Shown: one piece after another, positions 37,073-45,490 of the stretch
Position numbering within the stretch: position 1 is the first letter of the stretch
How the letters are laid out: every line of letters begins with the position of its first letter
Assembly: GCA_003151595.1 (NCBI GenBank)
Contig: PLXW01000022.1
Span: forward strand, 106,728 to 170,727
DNA from: Myxococcales bacterium
Lineage (GTDB): Bacteria > Myxococcota > Polyangia > Polyangiales > Polyangiaceae
Direction: 5' to 3'
DNA length: 64,000 bases
The notes under the pieces: model-generated
The model's database searches: none
Told to the model about the DNA's origin: nothing
Seen by the model: the letters and a program-made list of their open reading frames with translations, nothing else
Program-made: the position numbers and the translations under genes

Positions 37073-37402
37073 ATGGCCGTCGATATCAAGAAGCTTTTCA
37101 ACGAAGAACTCCCCGCCGCGCTCCAGAAGAACGCCGAGGACGCCAGGACGATCGGCGCGAAGTTTCAGATGAACGTGACGGGCGAGGGCTCGTGGTTCAT
37201 CGACGTGTCGGCCACCGGGCCGAAGTGCGAGCTGGGCGAGCAGCCCGCCGACTGCACGATGACGATCGCCGCCGAAGACTTCCAGAAGCTCGTCGAGAAC
37301 CCGCAGGCCAACGGGATGCCGCTGTTCTTCGCGGGCAAGCTGAAGGTCACGGGCAATCAGATGCTCGCGATGAAGCTGAACAAGCTCTTTGCGTACAAGT
37401 GA
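37073..37402 (+). CDS. SCP2 sterol-carrier domain protein
   Basis: A 109-residue single-domain SCP2 protein started at ATG 37073 with AGGAG at 37057-37061. The compact alpha/beta layout ends in QKLVENPQANGMPLFFAGKLKVTGN and MALKLNKLFAYK-like residues, characteristic of SCP2, which binds acyl-CoA or lipids. It lies 15 bases before the CoA transferase gene, pointing to a shared lipid or acyl-CoA function, together with the MFE2-like SDR nearby (in eukaryotes MFE2 carries SCP2 on the same polypeptide). Confidence 0.9.
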   Translation: MAVDIKKLFNEELPAALQKNAEDARTIGAKFQMNVTGEGSWFIDVSATGPKCELGEQPADCTMTIAAEDFQKLVENPQANGMPLFFAGKLKVTGNQMLAMKLNKLFAYK

Positions 37403-37417
37403 GCTGAGCGCGCGGCG

Positions 37418-38587
37418 ATGACGCTGCCGCTCGCGGGCGTGAAGGTCCTCGACTGGACGCGGCTCCTGCCGGGGCCGTTCGCGACGCTCGTCCTCGGGGA
37501 TCTCGGAGCGCAGGTCGACAAGCTCGAGGACCCGCAAGGCGGGGACTATCTGCGCCACATGCCGCCGCAGATCGACGGTACGTGTTCGATCTTTCTCGCG
37601 CTCAATCGCAACAAGCGGAGCGTGTGCCTCGATCTGAAGAAGAGCGGGGCGCGCGACGCGTTCTTGAAGCTCGTGGCGAGCTACGACGTGCTCGTCGAAC
37701 AGTTCCGTCCGGGCGTGCTCGATCGCCTCGGCGTGTCGCATGCGTCGCTGCTCGCGGCGAACCCGCGCCTCGTCGTGTGCGCGCTCACCGGCTACGGGCA
37801 GACCGGACCGCTGGCGAAGCGCGCGGGGCACGACTTGAACTACCTCGCGCGCGCCGGCGTCCTCGGGTTTCAGGGGCCGACCGATGGTCCGCCCGCCGTG
37901 CCCGCGGTGCAGATGGCGGACATTGGCGGTGGCCTCTGGAGCGTCATCGGCGTGCTCGCGGCGCTCGCCGAGCGCGAGAAGACGGGGCGCGGAAAGCTGG
38001 TCGACGTGTCGATGCTCGAAGCGTCGATGCCGTTCGCGATCGCGAGCTTCGGTGCAAACTTCGGGCATCAGCTCTCAGGTACGCCGCCGCGACGTGGTGA
38101 CGAGCCGCTCACCGGAGGCATCGCGCCGTACAACACGTACGCGACGAAAGACGGCCGCGCCGTGGCGCTGGCCGCGCTCGAGCCGAAGTTCTGGATGGCG
38201 TTCTGCGCCGGCGTGGGGATCGAGCCGGAGCTCGCTGCGCTCTTGCCGGGCGAGCATCAAGCGGCGATCAAGGCGCAGGTCGCGGCGATCTTCCTCACGA
38301 AGACGCGCGACGAGTGGGCCGCGTTCGGCGCGCAGCACGACTGCTGTCTCGAGCCGGTGCTCGAGCCGAGCGAGGTCGCGAGCGACGCGCACGTCGCGGC
38401 GCGCGGCGCGTTCTTCACGATCGACTCGCCGTGGGGACCGATCCCGCAGCTGAAGACGCCGGTGACCGACGCGGGGATGACGCACACGCCGCCGCCGCGC
38501 GCGGGCGAGCACACGGAAGCGATCTTGCGTGAGGCGGGGCTGAGCGCGGACGAGATCGCGAAGCTGAAGGCGGACGGCGCGATCTAA
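37418..38587 (+). CDS. class III (CaiB/BaiF) CoA transferase
   Basis: A 389-residue cytoplasmic enzyme that moves CoA between acids or racemises acyl-CoA. The opening LAGVKVLDWTRLLPGPFATL, the QFRPGVLDRLGV turn, ALTGYGQTGP and the catalytic Asp in QMADIGGGLW are typical. It might be an alpha-methylacyl-CoA racemase, which also belongs to this family and would suit branched-chain beta-oxidation beside SCP2 and the MFE2-like dehydrogenase; sequence alone does not decide. Confidence 0.93.
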   Translation: MTLPLAGVKVLDWTRLLPGPFATLVLGDLGAQVDKLEDPQGGDYLRHMPPQIDGTCSIFLALNRNKRSVCLDLKKSGARDAFLKLVASYDVLVEQFRPGVLDRLGVSHASLLAANPRLVVCALTGYGQTGPLAKRAGHDLNYLARAGVLGFQGPTDGPPAVPAVQMADIGGGLWSVIGVLAALAEREKTGRGKLVDVSMLEASMPFAIASFGANFGHQLSGTPPRRGDEPLTGGIAPYNTYATKDGRAVALAALEPKFWMAFCAGVGIEPELAALLPGEHQAAIKAQVAAIFLTKTRDEWAAFGAQHDCCLEPVLEPSEVASDAHVAARGAFFTIDSPWGPIPQLKTPVTDAGMTHTPPPRAGEHTEAILREAGLSADEIAKLKADGAI

Positions 38588-38589
38588 CG

Positions 38590-38698
38590 CGAACCCTCAT
38601 CCCCGGCCCCTCTCCCGCGAGGGGAGAGGGGAGGAGAGTGCACGCTTTGGGCTCCCCCTCTCCCCTTGCGGGAGAGGGGGCGGGGGGGTGAGGGCTCG
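38590..38698. repeat. nested palindromic element, copy B
   Basis: Second copy of the element at 32961-33069: arms 38590-38632 and 38653-38698, each with CCCTCTCCC/GGGAGAGGG inside and CGAACCCTCA at the outer end, around a roughly 20-bp spacer. This copy lies between convergent genes and could terminate both. Confidence 0.85.
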
Positions 38699-38700
38699 CG

Positions 38701-39783
38701 TCAGATATTTCTCAGCTCCTCGATGAACTCCCAGTCCGCGATCAAATTCTTCTTCAGCATCAGCGACAACAGCGCCGCGAACATCGCCTGCCACTGCGTG
38801 TCGCCGAGGATCTCGGTCGCGTCGGCGCCGTGCGCGACCGCGCGCAACGCGCTCACGAGATCGCGCGCAGTCAGCTGAGGAGAGATCCCCCCCGCGCTCG
38901 GCGGGATGGAGCCCTGCCGCTTCGCGACGGCCGGCGGCGGAGCCGGATTGCGCGCGGGGAGATTCAGCGTCGTGCCGTCGAGGAGCGTGAGCGCCACCAT
39001 GCGCGGGCTGCTGCCGGAACGCGGCTTCACGACGTACTCGCCCACTTCGAGCTCGGGATCGGCATCGGGGCTGTCGGCGCTCGCGGGGAGGATCGCTTCG
39101 CTGGCGAGGATCTCCATGGTGTCGACCACGGTGGCGAGCGGCGCGCGCCCGGTCACGGGCGGGGGAGGGGGCTTGGCCGGCGGTGGCGGCGGTGGCGCGT
39201 TCCCGCCCGCGCTCGCGTTCGCGCTCGCGCTCGCGTTCGGGTTCGCGCTCGCGTTCGGGTTCGCGCTCGCGTTCGCCTCACTCACCGTCGGTAGCCTCGC
39301 CGCGCTCGGCTCGCGCGTCGTCATCGGCTGCGGCGCTTCCGTCGCCTCCGCGTAGTACACGCGGATCGCGCTCCGGATGTGGCTCTGGCTGGCGATCATC
39401 GGCTTCACCGGAATGCCCGCCGCCGTCGCGATCTCGGCGAGCGCCTGCTCGTTCGTCGGATCGTCCATCGCCACGTAGAGCGTCGCCTTCTTCTTCTCGA
39501 TGCGAAGGAAGATCGGCACCGCGCAGAACTTCTCGGCGATGTCGCGCGGCACCCGGTTGAGCAGCTCGCGTGAAAAATCGATGTGGTAGAGCGACACCCA
39601 CGGCACGCTCAGCTGCATCGAAAGGGTCTGCGTGAGCTGGTCTTCGTTGACCATCTCCATCTCGACCAGGAGCTGCCCGATCTTCTGCCCTTCATGCCGC
39701 GGCGACGCGAGCGCCTCGTCCAGCTGCGCCTGCGTGATGACCTTGGCGTCGACCAGGAGCTCTCCGATGCGTGCGCGCGCCAA
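38701..39783 (-). CDS. GspE/PilB N-terminal (MshEN) domain protein without ATPase
   Basis: A protein of about 360 residues. I start at TTG 39783, the first plausible start before RARIGELLVDAKVITQAQLDEAL; there is no ATG or GTG in frame nearby. Residues about 3-145 match the MshEN domain, with two IG-x-LL repeats (RIGELLV, KIGQLLVEMEM) that in some members bind c-di-GMP. A low-complexity linker of Ala/Asn/Ser/Pro repeats (about 175-225) leads to a C-terminal region with LVSALRAVAHGAD and SLMLKKNLIADWEFIEEL. There is no Walker ATPase. A scaffold or c-di-GMP reader for motility is a reasonable guess. Confidence 0.82.
   Translation of the reverse strand: MARARIGELLVDAKVITQAQLDEALASPRHEGQKIGQLLVEMEMVNEDQLTQTLSMQLSVPWVSLYHIDFSRELLNRVPRDIAEKFCAVPIFLRIEKKKATLYVAMDDPTNEQALAEIATAAGIPVKPMIASQSHIRSAIRVYYAEATEAPQPMTTREPSAARLPTVSEANASANPNASANPNASASANASAGGNAPPPPPPAKPPPPPVTGRAPLATVVDTMEILASEAILPASADSPDADPELEVGEYVVKPRSGSSPRMVALTLLDGTTLNLPARNPAPPPAVAKRQGSIPPSAGGISPQLTARDLVSALRAVAHGADATEILGDTQWQAMFAALLSLMLKKNLIADWEFIEELRNI
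39210..39277. repeat. 18-bp coding microrepeats
   Basis: Direct repeats of the unit GCGCTCGCGTTCGGGTTC (plus-strand sense) encode the Ala-Asn-Pro-Asn-Ala-Ser linker of the minus-strand MshEN protein. Copy number is likely to vary between strains. Confidence 0.75.
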
Positions 39784-39882
39784 GATAAGCCCATCGTACG
39801 CCGCGATTCGTACGTGGGGAAAGCTCGCAGCAACGGCCGCACCTGCGCAGTTTCCGACGCGGAATTTGCCGTGGTACCCTCG

Positions 39883-42621
39883 ATGTCTTCGCTGATGCGT
39901 GCCTGCCCGCAGTGCGGAAACGATTGCAACGACGAGCACCAGTTCTGCCCGTCGTGCGGCTTCCCCATCGGGAAAGTGGCCGTGGATTCCGACGATCCGC
40001 TCATCGGGCGCACGCTCCAGGGGGGCTACGTCATCCTCGAGCTCGTCGGGATCGGCGGCATGGGGCGCGTGTACCGCGCCGAGCAGACCAACCTCGGGCG
40101 CACGGTCGCCGTCAAAGTCATCCACCCGCACCTCGTCGGTGAAGAGAACGCCGCCGCCCGCTTCATCACCGAAGCGCGCGCCGCCAGTCGCCTCAACCAT
40201 CCGAACTCCGTCGCCGTCATCGACTTCGGCAAGACGCAGGACGGGCAGCTCTACCTCGTCATGGAGTTCTTGCGCGGCAAGGACTTGGCGCGCGTCGCGT
40301 ACGAAGAGGGGCCGCTCTCGTTCCGTCGCATCGTGAACGTGCTGCGGCAGACGCTGGCGGCGCTCAGCGAGGCGCACCACCTCGGGATCATCCACCGCGA
40401 TCTCAAACCCGAGAACATCATCCTCGAGCCGATGCGCCAGGGGGGCGACTTCGTGAAGGTCGTCGACTTCGGTCTCGCCAAGGTGCGCGAGGCGGAAGAC
40501 AAGCCGTCGATCACCAGCCCCGGCATCGTGTGCGGTACGCCCGAGTACATGAGCCCCGAGCAGGGGCGCGGCGATCCGATCGACGCGCGGAGCGATCTGT
40601 ACGCGGTCGGCGTCATCTTTTATCAAATGCTGACGGGGCGACTCCCGTTCGAGGCCGAGAGCCCGACGCAGGTCGTGCTCATGCACATCGGTACGCCGCC
40701 GACCGATCCGCGCAAGGTCGCGCCCGAGCGCCAGATCCCCGAGGCGCTCGTGAACGTCCTGCTCATGGCGATGGCCAAGGACTCGGCGCATCGCTTCGGC
40801 GACGCCGACGAGTTCAGCGAAGCCTTGGCCGACGCGATGGCGCAGGTCGAAGGCTCGATGAACATCCGCGCGGCGGCCGCGGCGCTCATCAAGTGCCCGG
40901 CGTGCGGCGCGATGAACGCCACCGCGCAGAAGTTCTGCGGCGACTGCGGCGGCCCGATGGCGGCGCCCGTCACGCTGCCTGCGCCGTCGCGACGCGCGAG
41001 CCTGCCGCCGCCGTCGACCGCCCTCATCGCCGAGCCCACGACCGGCGCGCGCGGTGTCTCCATCCCCGAAGAGAAGATCCGCTTCCCGCTGCCGCTCGTC
41101 GGACGCGAAGACGATCTGGCGTGGCTCGAAGAGCGCCGCGACGACGCCGAGCGCTCGCTGGGCGGGGCGCGGCTCGTGGGCGAAGCGGGCGTCGGCAAGT
41201 CGCGCTTGCTGCGCGAGTTCCTGCTGCTGTGCGCGGCGGCGGGCGACAGCGTCGTCGTCGTGGGTCCCGATCCGGCGTGGGCCGAGGTCGGGTACCACGC
41301 GCTTCGTAAGGCGATCGAAGGGCTCGCCGCGCTCCCGGCCGACGGCGGCACCGCGAAGGACTGGACGGGCGCGGGCGCCGAAGCGCGACGCGGCCTCATG
41401 GACGTCTTCGGCAAGGAAGACTCGACGACGAACGACGCGCTCACGCCGGAGGACCGTCGCTACTCGGCCGCCGAGGCGTTCCGCTGGTCGCTCATTCGCG
41501 CCAGCGAGCGCGCGCACGGGCAGCGCGTGGTCGTGGCGATCGACGATCTGCACTCGGTCGACGGCGCGAGCCGCAACGCCTTCGCCGACGCCATCGGCGA
41601 GCCGCCGCTCATTCCCGCGCTGCTCGTGGCCACGTACGCGCCCGGCTTCGATCCTTCGTGGGCCGCAGGCACCGCCGCCGCGCGCGTGCTGACGGGACTG
41701 CCGTCGTCGGTGGTGAGCAAGCTGCTCACGGCGACGGGCGTGACGAGCATCCCGTCGTCGTTCACCGGGAGCGCGCGCGGCATCGCGCCGTTGCAGCTCG
41801 AACAGCTCCTCCGCTTCACGCGCGAGCAAGGGAGCGGCGCGCCGACGCGTCTGGCCGACTTGATGGCGCTTCGCGTGGAGCGACTCTCGAGCGACGCGCG
41901 TCGCGTGCTTCAAGCGATCGCCGTCTACGGCGACGACGCGGGCGACGACGCGATCACGAAGCTCGTTCCCGAAGACACGAACCTCTCGTCGGCGCTCAGC
42001 GTCCTGCTCCGCGCGGGGATGATCGAGGATGGCCCCGACGGCATCCGCACGTCGCACCCGCTCCTTCGCGAGATCGTCCTGGCGACGATCCCGGCCGCGG
42101 TCCGCAAAGACCTCCACCACCGCGCCGCCGGCGTGTGCGAAGCGCGCCACTCGTCGATCGAAGTGCTCGCCATGCACGAGTACTTCGCGCAGAACACGTT
42201 CCAGGCGCTCATCCTCCTGGAGCGCGTGGCCTCACGGTGCGCGCTTCGAGGCGATCTCCACGGCGCGGTGAACGCCCTCCGCCGTGGCCTCGAGCTCGCG
42301 CGACGCGAGCTGTTCCGTGGCGAGATCGACGACCCGATGCGCGCCGTCCTCATCTTCTCGCGCAAGCTGGGCGAGGCGCTGGCCAATGTGGGTGACTTCA
42401 CCGACGCAGAAGGTGTGCTCCGCGAAGCCCTCGATATGACTGGCCCCAGCGGCCAGGATCGCGCGCGCGTGCTGGGCACACTGGCCACCGTGTCCCACGG
42501 GCGGGACAGGATCCAGGAAGCGCTCCTGTACCTCGTGGAGGCCATCGAGCTGGCGCACCAGAGCGGGTCGCGCGAGCTGGCGGTGTCGCTCGAGGATCTG
42601 CGCAAGTCGATGGCCGGGTGA
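39883..42621 (+). CDS. zinc-ribbon Ser/Thr kinase with AAA ATPase domain
   Basis: A 912-residue signalling protein started at ATG 39883 (also ATG 39895), divergent from the MshEN gene. Zinc ribbon at residues 9-27 (CPQCGND then CPSCGF). Kinase at about 45-320: GIGGMGRVYRAE, VAVKVI, canonical HRDLKPEN near 171, DFGLA near 194 and GTPEYMSPEQGRGD. A second ribbon, CPACGAMNATAQKFCGDCGG, sits near 340. Then an ATPase module: PLVGREDD, Walker A GEAGVGKSR near 432 and VVVAIDDLHSVD near 548. The helical C-terminus is TPR-like. The double zinc ribbon distinguishes it from the kinase at 24103. Confidence 0.95.
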   Translation: MSSLMRACPQCGNDCNDEHQFCPSCGFPIGKVAVDSDDPLIGRTLQGGYVILELVGIGGMGRVYRAEQTNLGRTVAVKVIHPHLVGEENAAARFITEARAASRLNHPNSVAVIDFGKTQDGQLYLVMEFLRGKDLARVAYEEGPLSFRRIVNVLRQTLAALSEAHHLGIIHRDLKPENIILEPMRQGGDFVKVVDFGLAKVREAEDKPSITSPGIVCGTPEYMSPEQGRGDPIDARSDLYAVGVIFYQMLTGRLPFEAESPTQVVLMHIGTPPTDPRKVAPERQIPEALVNVLLMAMAKDSAHRFGDADEFSEALADAMAQVEGSMNIRAAAAALIKCPACGAMNATAQKFCGDCGGPMAAPVTLPAPSRRASLPPPSTALIAEPTTGARGVSIPEEKIRFPLPLVGREDDLAWLEERRDDAERSLGGARLVGEAGVGKSRLLREFLLLCAAAGDSVVVVGPDPAWAEVGYHALRKAIEGLAALPADGGTAKDWTGAGAEARRGLMDVFGKEDSTTNDALTPEDRRYSAAEAFRWSLIRASERAHGQRVVVAIDDLHSVDGASRNAFADAIGEPPLIPALLVATYAPGFDPSWAAGTAAARVLTGLPSSVVSKLLTATGVTSIPSSFTGSARGIAPLQLEQLLRFTREQGSGAPTRLADLMALRVERLSSDARRVLQAIAVYGDDAGDDAITKLVPEDTNLSSALSVLLRAGMIEDGPDGIRTSHPLLREIVLATIPAAVRKDLHHRAAGVCEARHSSIEVLAMHEYFAQNTFQALILLERVASRCALRGDLHGAVNALRRGLELARRELFRGEIDDPMRAVLIFSRKLGEALANVGDFTDAEGVLREALDMTGPSGQDRARVLGTLATVSHGRDRIQEALLYLVEAIELAHQSGSRELAVSLEDLRKSMAG

Positions 42622-42647
42622 GCGGCGCGCCGTTACGCTGAAAGGCG

Positions 42648-43994
42648 ATGGCTGACGTACCGCCGAAGACGAATCGCGCGGCGCTCGTCGTCGCACGGAA
42701 CGTCGCGCTGATCGTCGCGGGGTGGCTCGTCGCCAGCTACGCCCACAGGCACTGGGAACCCTACGCCGAGCACGACTGGATTCACGACGCCATCAACCGC
42801 GTCTTCGCCGGCTTCCCTTCGCTCGCCACGTTCGCGGCGCGCATCTGGGAGAGCTGGAACGAGATGTTCGGGGCCTCGGCGTTCGTCGCGCTCTTGCTGG
42901 CGTCGGCGCTCTTCCCGCTCGGCTTCGCGGCGCGCATCGTCGCACGCGCGCGCATTCGCGCCGGTCATGCCGACCCGCTCGACCGCCTTCGCGCGTGGGC
43001 GTCGGCGTGGCCGAAGATGACGCGCGCGCTCCTCGCGGCGGCGCCCGTCGTCCTGTGGATGCAGGAGCTGGTCGCCATCTACCGCTGGGATCGACCGACG
43101 CTCCTCAGCTTCACAGTGCTCGGCTGCGTGCCGGTCGCGCTCGTAGCGGCCGTGTCGGCGACGCTCGGGAGGAGATGGCTCGCGGCGTTCCTCGCGCCGA
43201 CGCTCACCGGTGACGAAGCGAAGACCGAGTTCCAGATCGGCGCGGACGAGATCGTGTTCAACGCCGTGGCCGTCACGCGCGAGACGAAGGCCGCGGTCGC
43301 TGCGGTCGCCGGGCTGGCCATCGCCGTCGTCGCGTGGATCGCGACGCGCAACATCCTCGTGCTCTACCACACGCTCGCTCCGCTCTACGTCATCGGCGGG
43401 TACGTCGGCGTGGCCGGCGCCAGCGCGTTTGTCTTCCAGCGCGCCTCGCGCGTCGCGGTCGGCGTCGACGGCGTGCACGTGCGCGGTACGTCGCGCGCGA
43501 AGTTTTATGCGTACCGCGGCCTCGACGAAGCGCGCACCAATGGCGGCGACATCGAGCTCGTGCGGCGCGGGCGCGTGCTCGTGCGCCTCCAGCTTCACGG
43601 CGAGGACGCCGCGCGAAGAGACGCGGTGCTCGCGCGAATCACCGAGAACGTGGCGCGCGTGAAGGAAGGGCGCGGCGCGGCGGCGGCGCAGATGGTGGCG
43701 TCATCCTCGAAGGAGGCGCTGGCGCGCGTGGCGCACGGCGGCGCCGACTACCGGATGGCGGCGATGACGCGCGAGCAGCTGTGGGCGCTGGTCGAAGGTC
43801 CGGAGATCGAGGCGAGCGCGCGCAAGGCGGCGGCGACGGCGCTGGCCACGTCGAGCGACGGCGACGAGCGCGCGCGTCTTCGCGTGGCGGCTTCGCTCTG
43901 CGCGGAGCCGCACGTGCGGGTCGCGCTGGAAGAGATCGCGCGCGGCGACGAGCTGGCGAACGACGCGCCGCATGCGCGCAGGGCCGCGACGTGA
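42648..43994 (+). CDS. orphan membrane protein with PH-like and HEAT-like C-terminal regions (tandem paralogue 1)
   Basis: A 448-residue protein with about five or six hydrophobic segments in the first 250 residues. Then follows a soluble part: a segment RVAVGVDGVHVRGTSRAKF... through LVRLQLHGEDAARRDAV that resembles a bacterial PH-like domain, and a helical Ala/Arg-rich end (LWALVEGPEIEASARKAAAT, then PHVRVALEEIARG) reminiscent of HEAT-type helix pairs. I do not recognise a named family. Its TGA overlaps the GTG of its paralogue (GTGA), so the two are translationally coupled. Confidence 0.75.
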   Translation: MADVPPKTNRAALVVARNVALIVAGWLVASYAHRHWEPYAEHDWIHDAINRVFAGFPSLATFAARIWESWNEMFGASAFVALLLASALFPLGFAARIVARARIRAGHADPLDRLRAWASAWPKMTRALLAAAPVVLWMQELVAIYRWDRPTLLSFTVLGCVPVALVAAVSATLGRRWLAAFLAPTLTGDEAKTEFQIGADEIVFNAVAVTRETKAAVAAVAGLAIAVVAWIATRNILVLYHTLAPLYVIGGYVGVAGASAFVFQRASRVAVGVDGVHVRGTSRAKFYAYRGLDEARTNGGDIELVRRGRVLVRLQLHGEDAARRDAVLARITENVARVKEGRGAAAAQMVASSSKEALARVAHGGADYRMAAMTREQLWALVEGPEIEASARKAAATALATSSDGDERARLRVAASLCAEPHVRVALEEIARGDELANDAPHARRAAT

Positions 43995-45301
43995 GCCTGG
44001 CGCGCGCCCGAGCGAAGACGATCGCGAAGTTCGCGGCCGCGTGGTTGGCGCTGGTGGTGGTCCCGTTCATCGTGGACACGCTCTACGGTCCGATCGTCCG
44101 CTTCGCTCGGCCGCGCTTCGGCGACGACTCCGCCTTCGCCGACGCGATCGGTCACGTCTGGCGGGCCTTCCTGGTGACCTCGACGCGCACGTGGTTCGAA
44201 GGGGTCTGGATCGGCACCATCGCCTGGACGCTCGGCTTCCTCGTGCGCATGGTCGCGCGGGCGCGCGTGCGTGCCGGCGCAGGCGACTTCCTCGAGTCGA
44301 CCCGGGCGTGGGCGAAGCGGCGTCCCTTCGAGCTGCGATCCATCACCTCGCTCGCCGGCCTGGCGATGAGCGCGATGATCTGGAAGACGTTCGCCGGATA
44401 CTCGTGGGGGGGCCTTCCCGCCGCGTGGCTGATCGGCCTCGCCGCGCTCGACGGACTGGCCATCGCCGCGTGGGCCCAGGTCAGCGCGCGGGCCTTGCTC
44501 GCTCCCATCACCGCGGAGTCGTCGAAGACGCATTTCGAAATCGGCGCCGACGAGATCGTCTTCGACGCCGTCGCCGTGACGGTCGAGACGAAGGGGGCCG
44601 TCGCCGCGCTCGCCGCGCTCACCGTCACCGTCATCGCGCTGCTCGGCTCGCACGTCCTCGATCACCTCCACCTCTTCCACGGCGGCATGCCGACCCCCAT
44701 CATCCTCGGCTACTCCGGTATCGCGGCGGGGGCCGCCCTCGTCTTCCGCCTCGCCTCGCGCGTCGCCGTCGGCGTCGACGGCGTCCATGTTCGCGGCACG
44801 TCGCGCGCGAAGTTCTACGCCTACCGCGACCTCGACGAAGCGCGCGCGAACGGCAGCGATCTCGAGCTCGTTCGCCGCGGCAAGGTCGTCCTGCGCCTCC
44901 AGCTCCACGGCGAGGACGCCGCACGTCGCGACGCCGTCCTCGCGCGCATCACCGAGCACATCGCGCGCGTCAAAGAAGGGCGCGGCGCGACCGCGGCGCA
45001 GATGGTCGCGTCGTCGTCGAAGGAAGCGCTGGCGCGCGTGGCGCACGGCGGCGCGGACTATCGAATGGCGGCGATGACGCGCGAGCAACTCTGGGCGCTG
45101 GTGGAAGGCCCGGAGATCGAAGCGAGCGCGCGCAAAGCGGCGGCGACGGCGCTGGCGATGTCGAGCGACACCGGCGAGCGCACGCGTCTCCGCGTCGCGG
45201 CCGAGCACTGCGCCGAGCCGCACGTGCGCATCGCGCTGGAAGAGATCGCGCGCGGCGAGGGTGACGCGGCGGAAGCGCCGTTGCGGCGGGCGGCGACGTA
45301 G
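43991..45301 (+). CDS. orphan membrane protein, tandem paralogue 2
   Basis: A 436-residue tandem paralogue of the previous protein, started at GTG 43991 inside the preceding stop. The membrane half differs (VPFIVDTLYGPIVRFARPRF at the start), but from about residue 210 (HFEIGADEIVFDAVAVTVETK) to the end it follows its partner closely. The last 120 residues are almost identical in protein while many codons differ silently. The pair probably works as a hetero-oligomer in the inner membrane with a conserved cytoplasmic module. Function unknown. Confidence 0.75.
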   Translation: MSLARARAKTIAKFAAAWLALVVVPFIVDTLYGPIVRFARPRFGDDSAFADAIGHVWRAFLVTSTRTWFEGVWIGTIAWTLGFLVRMVARARVRAGAGDFLESTRAWAKRRPFELRSITSLAGLAMSAMIWKTFAGYSWGGLPAAWLIGLAALDGLAIAAWAQVSARALLAPITAESSKTHFEIGADEIVFDAVAVTVETKGAVAALAALTVTVIALLGSHVLDHLHLFHGGMPTPIILGYSGIAAGAALVFRLASRVAVGVDGVHVRGTSRAKFYAYRDLDEARANGSDLELVRRGKVVLRLQLHGEDAARRDAVLARITEHIARVKEGRGATAAQMVASSSKEALARVAHGGADYRMAAMTREQLWALVEGPEIEASARKAAATALAMSSDTGERTRLRVAAEHCAEPHVRIALEEIARGEGDAAEAPLRRAAT

Positions 45302-45310
45302 GAACCCTCA

Positions 45311-45394
45311 CTTCTCCGAGGGCTCGGAGAAGCGCTCGATGCCCTTGGAGCACTTCTCCGGGGGCTTGGAGAAGCGCTCGATTGCCCTGGACCG
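45311..45394. repeat. two 42-bp tandem hairpin repeats
   Basis: Units at 45311 and 45353, 42 bp apart, each begin with a hairpin; the first is perfect, CTTCTCCGAG-GG-CTCGGAGAAG (45311-45332), the second has the CTTCTCC/GGAGAAG arms. They lie right after the tandem membrane genes and may end that transcript, though there is no T-run. The rest of the gap to 45490 shows no gene. Confidence 0.75.
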
Positions 45395-45490
45395 CATTCC
45401 TAGGGCCATCCAGCGCTGCTCTACCGCTGGGCCGCGTCGCCCTCTCCGCCTCCGACGCCCGATGCTAACGTTCGCCCCGGAGCCCTCGCT

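Noticed and set aside
39210..39277. CRISPR or tandem regulatory repeats
   Set aside because: They lie inside a coding region and encode an Ala/Asn/Pro/Ser linker in frame.
39784..42177. Long open frame running upstream of the MshEN gene on the minus strand
   Set aside because: It is antisense to the zinc-ribbon kinase gene and has Arg/Asp/His-rich shadow composition. Only the part from 39783 downward is coding.
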